Source: a virus
IMG/VR virus record: IMGVR_UViG_3300042261_001514
Coordinates: 1-25,857 of that record
Length of the DNA stretch: 25,857 bases
Reading direction: 5' to 3' (one strand)
This document shows, piece by piece, positions 7,636-16,131 of this stretch. Position numbers and translations under genes: made by a program. Each line of letters begins with the position of its first letter. The stretch's first letter is position 1. The notes beneath the pieces are model-generated. The model had not been told where the DNA came from and ran no database searches. It worked only from the letters and a program-made list of their open reading frames with translations.

Positions 7636-9693
7636 ATGGCTGGCAGACTTATCAGCGTCGGAGAAGTCACTTACAACGGAATCACTTTCCCGCCCGCACT
7701 ATCTTCCAAGGCGCTTCTGGAACCGCAGTACGATCCTGCTCACCGGGTAGTCCGCTGGACGGAAATCAACCTGACGGTGGAGTTCGTAGTCACCACTAGT
7801 GACTTGCCCATTAAGGGTACCACCAGCGCCGACAACTCCCTGGAACTTATCCGCATCGCTCTGTCCGAAGCGGGAGGTCCGTTGACCTTCATGCTTCAGG
7901 GATTCGGATTCGTTGCCGTGAATGTTCCGGAAGGAGCAACCGTCGGCACTTCCGTGTACGGGTTGAATTACACACCGCAACCTTCCGTCTTGGTCTGGGA
8001 ACCCATCGGCGCTAATCGGGCGGTACGCGTGGTCTGGACCTGTCGGATTCAACTGGAAAATTGTCTCAGCACTTATTCCAGGGCCTATCCCTGGTATCCG
8101 CACAGTTACAACTGGGAAGCCTCGTGGAACATCAACGAGGACGGAATGTCGGTCCGGTCCATCAACGGTGAACTGACTCTGGCCGGATACTATTCGGTCC
8201 AGTTCGCCGGGAACTATCACGACCGGATCAACATCGCCATCAAAAATTACGTCTACATCATGGCGGATTTGTGGCGGGAAAAAATCTCGCAGAACATTCT
8301 CCCCATTCCCGGGTTTCGCCGGAATCAGGAATGGTCCCTGGACAAGACCAAAGCGGTTCTCCGTTTCCGGATTCAAGACACGGAAATTCCCTCCCCCAAC
8401 CCCTACCCTCCGTATGTCGTGGATATGGATATCGATCATTCCATGTCATCGTCATTCGGTCAGAAGGGTCTGTACCACGGTCAGGGAATGCGTACCTGGC
8501 GCAGTAGTATCAGCGGCAATGTGAAGCTGGCTCCCTGCGTCGGACGCAACCATGCCTACAACGTCTTCATCATGGTGGTGAAAGACCGACTTTCGTGGCT
8601 TTCCATCGGACATCCCGACAAACCTCCGGTCCCCGGGATGCCGGAAGAAATCAAGCCGAACGAATCTCCCGAAGAACGTGCCCAGCGTCTGGAAGTCAAA
8701 AAGAACTGCTGGTACTTCCCCATCAGCCTGACCATGAAGGAGAAAATCTTCCGCCGGGAATTCTCCTTCACTTTCGAGTATCTCGTCGGAAGCAGGCTGG
8801 AAGACCTGTGGAAATCCTCCCGTATCTTCATGATGCTGGACGATACGGTTAATGGAAAACTGAACTGGGACAACCACTCCCTTTCTCTGGCAGTGGATGT
8901 GCATCACTCCCGTGGCAGTGCCGGTTTGAGACTGACCCCTACCGGAACCGGTGAATACGATCTGCTGGTGAACTCTTGCAGTTACGCCAATTCAATCACC
9001 AGCGGTGGGAATTATATGTCGGGCACTCTGCCTTCCGTTTCCAATGCCCGTCTAGCCTGTGTTCCTCCCAATATCCCCCCGGATCAACCGCAGCAACCTG
9101 TCCCGGCTCCGGGATCTCCCTGGGCAAGTCCCGATAGAACTGCCACAGGTCCGGTAGGCGGAACCGTCATTGCCCAAAGCACCATTGATGCCGCCAAACT
9201 ATTTACCCCGGCGCCAGCCACTCCGGAACAAAGCTGGATCGATTTTTACAACGCTTTCTACATCCTCGAAATTCCCAACACGGTGGCTTACGCCCGCATC
9301 CGGAACGTCTCTGACGAAAACATCCACACCCAATCCGTTTACACGAATGCAGCAGCAGGCGGGTTCCAGATAGCCAACAACGTCTCCAACACAGGACGGG
9401 ATGCCAACCCGCATTCCATTCAAATCCGTGGAGACTCCCAGTACATCGTGACCATGGTCGGCTACGCTGTCAGGGCCTATTACTCCATTCCGACCCCCAC
9501 CCTGCAATCTTTCGCAGGACAACCCGCATATCGCGAAGGCGGTGAATGGTCCCACCGCGAATACGTCCGATCCAATACCAGTCCGATTTACGTCGCCACA
9601 TGGAGAATCCCTTTCCGCATTACAGGATTGGTTTCCGGGACTTATCTTTCCGGTAACGCCGTCCATAACGCACAACCCCAGAATTATGCCTGA
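7636..9693 (+). CDS. large tail structural protein, unknown family
   Basis: 685 residues from ATG 7636, which follows the previous stop by 1 nt (TGATATG) with GGAGG upstream; an in-frame start at 7552 inside the previous gene is rejected. The N-terminal part (GRLISVGEVTYNGITFPP, then VRWTEINLTVEFVVT) and VLVWEPIGANRAVRVVWTCR are beta-rich. A central block contains DLDHSMSS-type strands and MRTWRSSISGNVKLA. A Pro-rich linker lies at about 475-510, and the C-terminal 180 residues form a second beta-rich domain. From memory the N-terminal half resembles structural proteins of planctomycete prophages. A distal-tail or baseplate role is inferred. The TGA stop begins an 18-nt motif copy. Confidence 0.5.
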   Translation: MAGRLISVGEVTYNGITFPPALSSKALLEPQYDPAHRVVRWTEINLTVEFVVTTSDLPIKGTTSADNSLELIRIALSEAGGPLTFMLQGFGFVAVNVPEGATVGTSVYGLNYTPQPSVLVWEPIGANRAVRVVWTCRIQLENCLSTYSRAYPWYPHSYNWEASWNINEDGMSVRSINGELTLAGYYSVQFAGNYHDRINIAIKNYVYIMADLWREKISQNILPIPGFRRNQEWSLDKTKAVLRFRIQDTEIPSPNPYPPYVVDMDIDHSMSSSFGQKGLYHGQGMRTWRSSISGNVKLAPCVGRNHAYNVFIMVVKDRLSWLSIGHPDKPPVPGMPEEIKPNESPEERAQRLEVKKNCWYFPISLTMKEKIFRREFSFTFEYLVGSRLEDLWKSSRIFMMLDDTVNGKLNWDNHSLSLAVDVHHSRGSAGLRLTPTGTGEYDLLVNSCSYANSITSGGNYMSGTLPSVSNARLACVPPNIPPDQPQQPVPAPGSPWASPDRTATGPVGGTVIAQSTIDAAKLFTPAPATPEQSWIDFYNAFYILEIPNTVAYARIRNVSDENIHTQSVYTNAAAGGFQIANNVSNTGRDANPHSIQIRGDSQYIVTMVGYAVRAYYSIPTPTLQSFAGQPAYREGGEWSHREYVRSNTSPIYVATWRIPFRITGLVSGTYLSGNAVHNAQPQNYA

Positions 9694-9708
9694 TTTATTC
9701 CCACGTTA
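9691..9708 (+). repeat. intergenic 18-nt motif, copy 3
   Basis: TGATTTATTCCCACGTTA. Its first three bases are the stop codon of the upstream gene. GGAG follows immediately as ribosome binding site and the ATG at 9719 is 10 nt after the motif. Confidence 0.85.
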
Positions 9709-9718
9709 GGAGAACCTT

Positions 9719-10000
9719 ATGACCAAGCTGACCATGACCATTCCCGAAAACACCATTCTGGAAGTCTGCAATCCGGAAGGGGTGACCATCCTGACCGAGG
9801 ACATTATCACCCTCGATCAGGAATTGGCGGCATCCCAGACAGGTATCCCCCAGGAAGAACTGATGCGGGACCGGTCTGAGTGGTGCGAAAGATATGCCGC
9901 TGCGTTGTCCGCCCGTGCAACGGGACCAATTACCCCCTTTCAGGCATACCTGATTGCCGTTCGCGTCAACAAAGTCATGAAGGAAATCCTGGGAAACTGA
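9719..10000 (+). CDS. tail assembly chaperone, G-like short form
   Basis: 93 residues, start set by GGAG right after the intergenic motif. The protein is helical and acidic (TIPENTILEVCNPEGV, TEDIITLDQELAASQTG, then a C-terminal helix FQAYLIAVRVNKVMKEIL). It ends ...CTG GGA AAC TGA, so its last sense codons form a perfect -1 slippery heptamer. Small tail chaperones of siphoviruses (lambda gpG and gpGT) use exactly this arrangement. They bind the tape measure protein during tail assembly and are absent from the mature virion. The sequence family itself is not recognised; the frameshift architecture carries the call. Confidence 0.65.
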   Translation: MTKLTMTIPENTILEVCNPEGVTILTEDIITLDQELAASQTGIPQEELMRDRSEWCERYAAALSARATGPITPFQAYLIAVRVNKVMKEILGN

Positions 10001-10275
10001 AACCGCTCGCCAGAGTCTACCGTTCCTACGGCGTCAATGCCCTGGAACTTCCGCAGCACATGATTTACTACCTGCATCTGTTGGAAGCGGGGTTCCGGGC
10101 GGAAGAGGAACTTCAAGCCCGCCGTGTGCAGGGAACTCTGACGAGCGATCACCTTTACAACTTGGTCTTAGCATCCACCGGAGATGTGGAACAGGCGGAA
10201 AAAGCGGAAGCGGATTTCATCCTGGCTACCATGAAAACCAAATCCGGGACTGAATCATTCGGAGACGAATCCTAA
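9719..10275 (+). CDS. tail assembly chaperone, GT-like -1 frameshift product
   Basis: A -1 slip at GGGAAAC (9991-9997) bypasses the TGA at 9998 and continues LKPLARVYRSYGVNALELPQ to the TAA at 10273-10275. The predicted fusion is 185 residues: 93 from the short form plus 92. The added domain is helical (HMIYYLHLLEAGFRAEEEL, then SDHLYNLVLAS) and charged at the end. The downstream segment has no well-placed start of its own; the first ATG (10059) lies well inside and lacks a clear ribosome binding site. This supports expression by frameshifting. In lambda the GT form recruits tail tube subunits to the tape measure. Confidence 0.65.
9991..9997 (+). promoter_or_regulatory. programmed -1 frameshift site (GGGAAAC)
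   Basis: G GGA AAC fits the X XXY YYZ rule in the correct register and is one base different from lambda's GGGAAAG. The zero-frame stop follows directly. AAGGA at 9980-9984 could act as an upstream anti-Shine-Dalgarno stimulator, and a small CCGT/ACGG hairpin lies about 20 nt downstream; both are weak. Confidence 0.7.
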
Positions 10276-10299
10276 GAAGGATCGAGGACGGAGAAAGTC

Positions 10300-12921
10300 A
10301 TGACAAAGAAGCATTACAAACCCTCCGAACTGCTGGGTGGTCCGCGTACTGCCGACTATCTGCCGTCCTATCTCCCCAGCCATTTCTCCATTCACCGGAC
10401 CCGTCCGCCTTTCTCGTCCTTCATTATCCGCGAGATGCTGACGGACCCTCGCATCATCTTCGGACTGTGGCTCATCAAGGGTCCGATCCTCACATCCGCC
10501 AAGTTTGAAATCGAGGCACCTTCCGCCGACATCCAGAATTTCATCCAGAAAAATCTGAAACGGTTCTGGAAGAACAGTGCTTCCCGCGCTTTGAAAGCGG
10601 TGGAATGGGGTTACTCCGCTTCGGAAGTTCTCTACCGCCTGGAAGACGGTCGGGTGCATTTCGATATTCTCCGTGACTTGGAACCGCTCGACTGCCGTGC
10701 CATTACCAAGCAGGGTGAATTCCAAGGCATGACCGTGGATAACGTCCCCCAATTCAGCGATCAGGAAGCCACCACGGTTGGAGGAGGGGGCGCCCGTGGA
10801 AAAATCTTCCTGGGAGGTCCCAAAGCGTTCTGGCATGTTCACGGACGGGAGAAGCACCCCTGGTACGGTATGAGCCGTTTGTACGGATGCCACATCCCCT
10901 GGTGGGAGCAGTGGTCGGACGGCGGCTATCGCGACATCCGGCGACTCTGGTTTTACAAGAACTCCTTTGAGGGTGGCATCATCTATCACCCGCCTGGAAC
11001 GGTACGCACCAAAGAAGGCACGGTCGTCTCAAACCGGGATCTTGCCCGGGAACTTTTGGAAAAGAAGCGTGCCGGTGGAACACTTGCCCTGCCCAACACC
11101 ATGCAGGACACCAAACGGTCCTGGGAGTATGAACCTCCTTCGGCCAATGCCGTCCCGACCGGCTTGCTGGAATACGGCGACCTCCTTCGTCGTGAAGTGC
11201 TGGAAGGCATGGGTATCCCCAACGAAGTCATCGACGCGGGTGGTAATCAGGGATTCGGCAGCAGCAGCGGACGTAAAGTCCCACAACTGGCGTTCTTTTC
11301 CACGCTTCAGGAATTGGTGCAATGGCTTGTCTCCGACATCGACAAGCAGATTCTCCGTCCGCTGGTCACCATGAATTTCGGGGACGACCTCAATTACGAA
11401 ATCAACGTCCTGCCTTTGACTGACGAACTGGACGAGAACAAACCCCAGGACCAGAACCCCAATCAGCCTCAACAGGAATACGACGAGGAAGGCAATCCTA
11501 TTCCTCCAGAAGAAGGGGGTGGAGGGGGTCCTCCGGGAATGAATCAAACTTCCCAGCCTCCCGGTGGAAAGGGTTCCCCGGAGATGATGTTCCCCAATGA
11601 CCGGCAACAGGCATTCGGTTTAGAATCCCGTCGTTCCCGCGCCCTGAAACGCAAGGCACCGCTCCGTATGGCAGTTGTTGCCGGGAAGTCCGGAAGCTGG
11701 ACAACCATCGGCGGTCAATCCGGTGAAGGAGAGGACGGAGAGAAAGTCGAACACAAAGGTGGGATGCACGTTTTTGTTTCCAAAGACGGCAAAGTTTTGG
11801 CAGGAGGTCCCCGTGCATTACATGGCAAGCACATCTCTCAGGCGGGAGAAGTCCTTGACAGACTTCGTAGTCCCAAGGGACGACCTTCGGATTCCGGGAC
11901 CAAAGGTAGCCCCAAGGGAGCCCCTCGCCGTGGGGGAGCGCGCCCCCATGCGAAACCCAAGGGAGAAATGCAGGACGACGGGAAAGCCTCTGGAAAGGCC
12001 CAGGACGGCGCCAGCGGGTTTCCCTGGGAAAATGATCCAGACCCGTCTGCACCCTCGTTACCGAGCGAGGCAGACCCCATCACGGACATCCTACAGACCA
12101 TTGCCGGTAAGGACCCCACTGATCAGGAGGGTTTTCTTGAATACATGAAGGAAGCTCACAAGGAGCTTCAAAGCGAAGCCGAATTCGGCGCCAGGGCCAA
12201 AAAAGCCATGGACAAACTGGCTCAATCGGCTGGCGGTACGGAATCCTCCAAAACGGTGATGAAGAAAAAACCCATTAAGGACAAAGACACCGGAAAAGTC
12301 ACCGGCTACGAACGAGTCCCCACCAAGGTTTCTTACACCCGTTACGACCCGACCTATGCCCCGACTTTCGAGAAGGCAGTTTCCAAACTCGCCAAGGAGG
12401 TCAAAGGTCTGGACGTGGGGACTTTCAAGGACCTCGCCCGGGAGCATTGGAATACCCGCTACGCGGATCAGTACGAGCAATACAAGATGGAGATGGATAT
12501 CCGCAAGCGGTTCCATGATGCCTACGGTCTGTCCCCCATCGGTCTCCGTCGCATGGAGAATGCCGGAAAGGATTTCACCGGCAAACACAAAGGTGGTGGT
12601 AAAAGCGGCAAGGAAATCCTCCCCGGCTTCGACCGTTTCTCCCGTTCCATGGCTTCCGAATACCAGTCCTTCCGCTGGACGAATCGGGATGACGAGAAAG
12701 CTGTTGAACAGGATATGTGGGAGATGATGATTAAGGATCAGCCGGAACGTCCTATGCAGATCACCGACAAGGCATTCATGCAGGAGGTCCTGGGTGAATA
12801 CCTTTCCGGAATGGATGCACCCACGGAACCTGTTCATCTGACCCATGATCGGGTGATCCAGCGTGCCATCGACAAATGGGACAAGGACAGCGAATTCAAC
12901 CCGGGTTCCGAGAACTTCTGA
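10300..12921 (+). CDS. phage portal protein (DUF935/Mu gp29-like) with long C-terminal extension
   Basis: 873 residues. Residues 1-375 carry portal hallmarks of the gp29 type: ALKAVEWGYSASEVLYR (97-113), an FDILRDLEPLDCR turn, FWHVHGREKHPWYGMSRLYG (178-196) and IPWWEQW. Then come ALPNTM, a WEYEPP segment and GIPNEVIDAG (305-314) near the inner helix, ending in LQELVQWLVSDIDKQILRPL. Portals form the dodecameric DNA channel and tail attachment point. After a Pro/Gly/acidic linker (375-430) come about 440 extra residues. These include a WTTIGG motif (467-472), a GGMHVFVSKDGKVLAGGP element near 487-504, and a charged helical C-terminus with PGFDRFSRSMASEYQ. Ordinary gp29-like portals are near 500 residues. 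The extension could be an injected or scaffold-like domain. The ATG is preceded by GGAG. Confidence 0.75.
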   Translation: MTKKHYKPSELLGGPRTADYLPSYLPSHFSIHRTRPPFSSFIIREMLTDPRIIFGLWLIKGPILTSAKFEIEAPSADIQNFIQKNLKRFWKNSASRALKAVEWGYSASEVLYRLEDGRVHFDILRDLEPLDCRAITKQGEFQGMTVDNVPQFSDQEATTVGGGGARGKIFLGGPKAFWHVHGREKHPWYGMSRLYGCHIPWWEQWSDGGYRDIRRLWFYKNSFEGGIIYHPPGTVRTKEGTVVSNRDLARELLEKKRAGGTLALPNTMQDTKRSWEYEPPSANAVPTGLLEYGDLLRREVLEGMGIPNEVIDAGGNQGFGSSSGRKVPQLAFFSTLQELVQWLVSDIDKQILRPLVTMNFGDDLNYEINVLPLTDELDENKPQDQNPNQPQQEYDEEGNPIPPEEGGGGGPPGMNQTSQPPGGKGSPEMMFPNDRQQAFGLESRRSRALKRKAPLRMAVVAGKSGSWTTIGGQSGEGEDGEKVEHKGGMHVFVSKDGKVLAGGPRALHGKHISQAGEVLDRLRSPKGRPSDSGTKGSPKGAPRRGGARPHAKPKGEMQDDGKASGKAQDGASGFPWENDPDPSAPSLPSEADPITDILQTIAGKDPTDQEGFLEYMKEAHKELQSEAEFGARAKKAMDKLAQSAGGTESSKTVMKKKPIKDKDTGKVTGYERVPTKVSYTRYDPTYAPTFEKAVSKLAKEVKGLDVGTFKDLAREHWNTRYADQYEQYKMEMDIRKRFHDAYGLSPIGLRRMENAGKDFTGKHKGGGKSGKEILPGFDRFSRSMASEYQSFRWTNRDDEKAVEQDMWEMMIKDQPERPMQITDKAFMQEVLGEYLSGMDAPTEPVHLTHDRVIQRAIDKWDKDSEFNPGSENF

Positions 12922-12936
12922 TTTAATCCCACGTTA
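12919..12936 (+). repeat. intergenic 18-nt motif, copy 4
   Basis: TGATTTAATCCCACGTTA; the leading TGA is the portal stop codon. CGGGAAGG follows and the ATG at 12951 is 14 nt after the motif. Confidence 0.85.
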
Positions 12937-12950
12937 CGGGAAGGCACTCC

Positions 12951-15170
12951 ATGGCGGTCTACAGCGTCAGTTTCCAACTGGACGGCATCGATGTCATTGA
13001 CGCCAGGGACATCTTGCGTGCCTTGCGGCAATCCGGACAACGGACGGATCATGTGGAGGGTTGGGCGAATTCTGTACGGATCTCAGCAGGACCCGTGGCG
13101 GGAAAAGCCTACCTATTGCTTTCTAAGAGTGATCTTGATGATATCTACGAATCCTACAGCGTTACTTCCCTGGACGGGGTGGGTTACGTCTGTACGGCGA
13201 ATATCCACGACACGGAAACTAATGCTACGATACAGGTCTTCGGACTCTGCCCCGTCAAAATCACTTCCGTCCTGACTTCCAATGATCCCACGAACGACAA
13301 CGATAACGTCTACCTCGTGGAGTTTGCGGACGCCCGTCATGCCGCTGCCCGGAGTGCGGTGAACTATGCCTACAACATGCTTCTCCACGACCGTACCGGA
13401 GGGGTCTACATGCACACGTCGCAGGACGGTGCAGGGACTCCCTGGACGTGGGAGGAAATGCTTACCGACCTCTGGAATCTGCTTCCCGACTGCATGGGAG
13501 CTATCGACCTTACCCTCGCCACTCTTCCTTCCGATGCTCCCAAGAATTATGACTTCCAGGGCTGGAATGCCTGGGATGCCATTACCAGCGCCCTGGCGGA
13601 AATTGACCACTGGGTAGTTTCTTCTCTGGATGGAACCTTCGCGATTGAACCGCGTTCAGCTTCCATCCCCGATCCGTCTACCACCACAACGACGTGGGGT
13701 CACCGGCTGATCGACCGCAGTCACGCCAAGCAGGGTCAGGTGATCCCCGAGACCGTGACGGTTTTCTTTCCCAGAAAAGACGATTACTTCCCCACAGATG
13801 GTCTATCCGATGAGCAGACCTCCAAGGAGTATCGTCTTTCCCGGATGTTCCATGTGGTTCAGGTGGAGACCAGTGACATTCTCGCTTCTGTGGAAACGGT
13901 GCCAGGGTCGCAGCAGGTCCTGCACGCCACCATGGATGCCCTGTTCGATTCCACGGGGGCAATCACCAACGAATCCGCCTGCGAAGCCCACGCCGCTCTC
14001 AAGGCGGCGCGCTGGCTGAATTACGTTTACAAAGACCCGCTTCACGAAATCTACAACGGTGTGCTGGACATCAGCCCTTCCGGGACGCTCTCCGGAGTCA
14101 TCTGGCATGACTTAGGTACAGGACTGGTGACGGAACTGGTTTACAGTCATCACGGGTATGTGGTCCCGGCGCCCATGCACGGCAAGTTTGAGGATTACGA
14201 TTACGCCGGTCCCGCCGACATTTCCCGTCAGCACATCGACCCGGACTACTGGTGCGTAGCCCGCCTGGACAGCGAACTCTACCCGCACGGCAGTGCTTCG
14301 GCCCGGGTATGTTCCATCCAGAAAGATGGGTATGGGAATGTATCTGTTATCCCCCACAATTCCAAACCCACCACGATCTACGAAGTCCGGAACAAAGGAT
14401 TGCTCTCCGGGGATACGGTCATTGCCCACTATCACCAACAGTTGCGGGAGTGGATAACTGCTGGGGACTTGTCCTACAACATGGCTTACGATGCTCTGGC
14501 GAAGTTGGCAAGCAATATGTGCCCCGATGACGCCAGTGGCAGTCTCACCGATGTGGAGATCCTTTCGGAATACCCGTATACTATCCCTGGGGGTATCCCC
14601 ACTTCCGCATTGAATTTATTCCACCTTAGCGGACTACAGGGGTACTGGGTGTTCCTGAAGTATTGGCCCAGGATGCAGTCGTGGTTCATCGTGCAGGTTC
14701 AGCACCGGTCCTTTGACGTGCCCGTGGAGAATGAATTGACCCAGGCGGACAAGTTCCTGATGTTTTCTTCACAGGGTCAAGTTGGGGACTGCGCCATCAA
14801 GGGGCATGTTTTGGACAAGGTATCCCTGATGTCTTGTATGCAACCCGATTGGAAAGAAGAAATTCCGCTTTACCATCGCGGTTTCGTGACGGAAGTTTCC
14901 AAACAGGATGTGCAGGGCGACTGCCCAAAACTGGTCTACAAGGCTTCCACTGCCTGCCTGTTTGAGGAATCCGACGGTCAGGGTGACACGGAAACCACCA
15001 TCATGGAATTCGAGGCACAACTGATTGTGACCGGATTCTACGACACCGGAACCTGTCTGCGAGCGGTTTACCAGGGTGTCTGCGTGGCGGGTGTCAGTAC
15101 GGCACAGGCGGAACAGAATATCATCTGCGGTGTCGATTGCGAAGGTTCTAGCGGGTCCAGTGGTCAGTAA
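12951..15170 (+). CDS. large tail hub/tip-like structural protein
   Basis: 739 residues; the start follows the intergenic motif and AAGG. The N-terminal region (AVYSVSFQLDGIDVIDARDI, then a GPVAGKAYLLLSKSDLDDI strand set) and VYLVEFADARHAAARSAVN resemble, from memory, the first domain of tail proteins in planctomycete prophages. GTPWTWEEMLTDLWNLLPD and NAWDAITSALAEIDHWVVSSLDGTF suggest a gp27/hub-type beta-barrel arrangement in which a domain is placed into a ring. An ETVTVFFPRKDD strand follows, and the C-terminal 250 residues are beta-rich with dispersed cysteines. A baseplate hub or tail tip role is inferred. No enzymatic residues are evident. Confidence 0.5.
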   Translation: MAVYSVSFQLDGIDVIDARDILRALRQSGQRTDHVEGWANSVRISAGPVAGKAYLLLSKSDLDDIYESYSVTSLDGVGYVCTANIHDTETNATIQVFGLCPVKITSVLTSNDPTNDNDNVYLVEFADARHAAARSAVNYAYNMLLHDRTGGVYMHTSQDGAGTPWTWEEMLTDLWNLLPDCMGAIDLTLATLPSDAPKNYDFQGWNAWDAITSALAEIDHWVVSSLDGTFAIEPRSASIPDPSTTTTTWGHRLIDRSHAKQGQVIPETVTVFFPRKDDYFPTDGLSDEQTSKEYRLSRMFHVVQVETSDILASVETVPGSQQVLHATMDALFDSTGAITNESACEAHAALKAARWLNYVYKDPLHEIYNGVLDISPSGTLSGVIWHDLGTGLVTELVYSHHGYVVPAPMHGKFEDYDYAGPADISRQHIDPDYWCVARLDSELYPHGSASARVCSIQKDGYGNVSVIPHNSKPTTIYEVRNKGLLSGDTVIAHYHQQLREWITAGDLSYNMAYDALAKLASNMCPDDASGSLTDVEILSEYPYTIPGGIPTSALNLFHLSGLQGYWVFLKYWPRMQSWFIVQVQHRSFDVPVENELTQADKFLMFSSQGQVGDCAIKGHVLDKVSLMSCMQPDWKEEIPLYHRGFVTEVSKQDVQGDCPKLVYKASTACLFEESDGQGDTETTIMEFEAQLIVTGFYDTGTCLRAVYQGVCVAGVSTAQAEQNIICGVDCEGSSGSSGQ

Positions 15171-15172
15171 TC

Positions 15173-15718
15173 ATGACACTCCTGATTTACAAATGGAGGG
15201 GGAATTATCTTCGTCGGAATCAATTCCGAGACCGGTTCGGACTCCCAGGGTGGGCAATTCATCAGCGATGCTGCTGCAATACCTGCTGCGGACGTAATAT
15301 TCCGGGGCCTCCTCCCTACAAAGAAGGTCCGACCTACTATCCGCTGACCATGCACATCAAGATTTCCCCTCTTGGGAAATGCGCCTGTCCGGATCCACCT
15401 TTGACCTTCGATCTGGAATGGGATGGAAACCAGTGGTACAAGGCATCCGAAAGCATCGGGTACTGCCCGGGGTTCTACGAAGACCTGACTGATATCTGGC
15501 TGCAATGCAGTTCCGGGAACTGGTATGCCCATTTCAAATGGGGTACTGCCTGTTTCGACCAGATTTTCCAGTTGACCCCTGTCCTGAATTCCCAGGGTCA
15601 GTGCGATCCGTTTTCCGCCAGCAAAGAATTGACAATCACCACTACGGATCCCTACTGCTGCGGTTTCTCCACCCCTCCCATTACGGATAAACGCATTTTA
15701 GTGGAGGTATGGGAATGA
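15173..15718 (+). CDS. Cys-rich virion-associated protein, unknown function
   Basis: 181 residues, starting 2 nt after the previous stop with no strong ribosome binding site, so it is probably coupled. A tight cysteine cluster, HQRCCCNTCCGRNIPGP, sits at residues 31-47. Further cysteines occur at CACPDPP, YCPGF, LQCSSG, GTACFD, GQCDPF and YCCGF. The central part (PPLTFDLEWDGNQWYK) is beta-rich. Planctomycete phage-like regions often carry such short Cys-cluster proteins between tail hub and glycosyltransferase genes, as far as I recall. Disulfide cross-links or metal binding are possible; neither is shown. Confidence 0.5.
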   Translation: MTLLIYKWRGNYLRRNQFRDRFGLPGWAIHQRCCCNTCCGRNIPGPPPYKEGPTYYPLTMHIKISPLGKCACPDPPLTFDLEWDGNQWYKASESIGYCPGFYEDLTDIWLQCSSGNWYAHFKWGTACFDQIFQLTPVLNSQGQCDPFSASKELTITTTDPYCCGFSTPPITDKRILVEVWE

Positions 15719-16128
15719 GTGTCGATATGGATGTCCAACGGATGATGGAAGAGATGCAACAGCGTCTGGCTTCCAAAATCCCTCCTTCACCACCTCCTTC
15801 GCACGAAGCGATGACCACCCTGTTGAACCCCTGTCCGGAATTCGGTCCGGGAACAGAACTGAAACGGATCTTCAAGTGGTTCGGACAGAAGGAAGTTACC
15901 GGTTGCCGTTGCAGCGATACCGCCTGCACCATGAACCTCAAAGGTCCTGAATGGTGCCGCGAAAACATGGAATGGATCTACAACCGGATTTACATGGAAG
16001 CCGATAGCCGCAAGATCGGTTACCTGATCCGTCTGGCGAAACCCATCTTCCGCATGGCAGTGGAACAGGCGATTCTCCTAGCCATCCGTAATGCGGGATT
16101 AAATACCCGACCACTACCCACCGAGTGA
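15715..16128 (+). CDS. small protein with conserved Cys/EA-helix motif, unknown function
   Basis: 137 residues from ATG 15715. GGAGG at 15703-15707 is 7 nt upstream of this ATG, whereas the ATG at 15709 is only 1 nt away, so 15715 is chosen. It overlaps the preceding stop (ATGA). A Pro-rich N-terminal third leads to EVTGCRCSDTACTMNLKGPE and WCRENMEWIYNRIYMEADSR. This GC.C...MN..G...C..N pattern with following helix resembles small proteins or domains next to glycosyltransferases in planctomycete phage-like loci. Four cysteines could bind zinc or an iron-sulfur cluster. Function is unknown. Confidence 0.5.
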   Translation: MSVDMDVQRMMEEMQQRLASKIPPSPPPSHEAMTTLLNPCPEFGPGTELKRIFKWFGQKEVTGCRCSDTACTMNLKGPEWCRENMEWIYNRIYMEADSRKIGYLIRLAKPIFRMAVEQAILLAIRNAGLNTRPLPTE

Positions 16129-16131
16129 TTT

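Noticed and set aside
9880-10275. Independent gene in the -1 frame starting at 9880
   Set aside because: Its first part overlaps the short chaperone and reads like an out-of-frame shadow; the part after the slippery site is better explained as a frameshift extension.
10268-10281. Small hairpin ATCCT/AGGAT before the portal gene
   Set aside because: Only five base pairs; too weak to claim a function.
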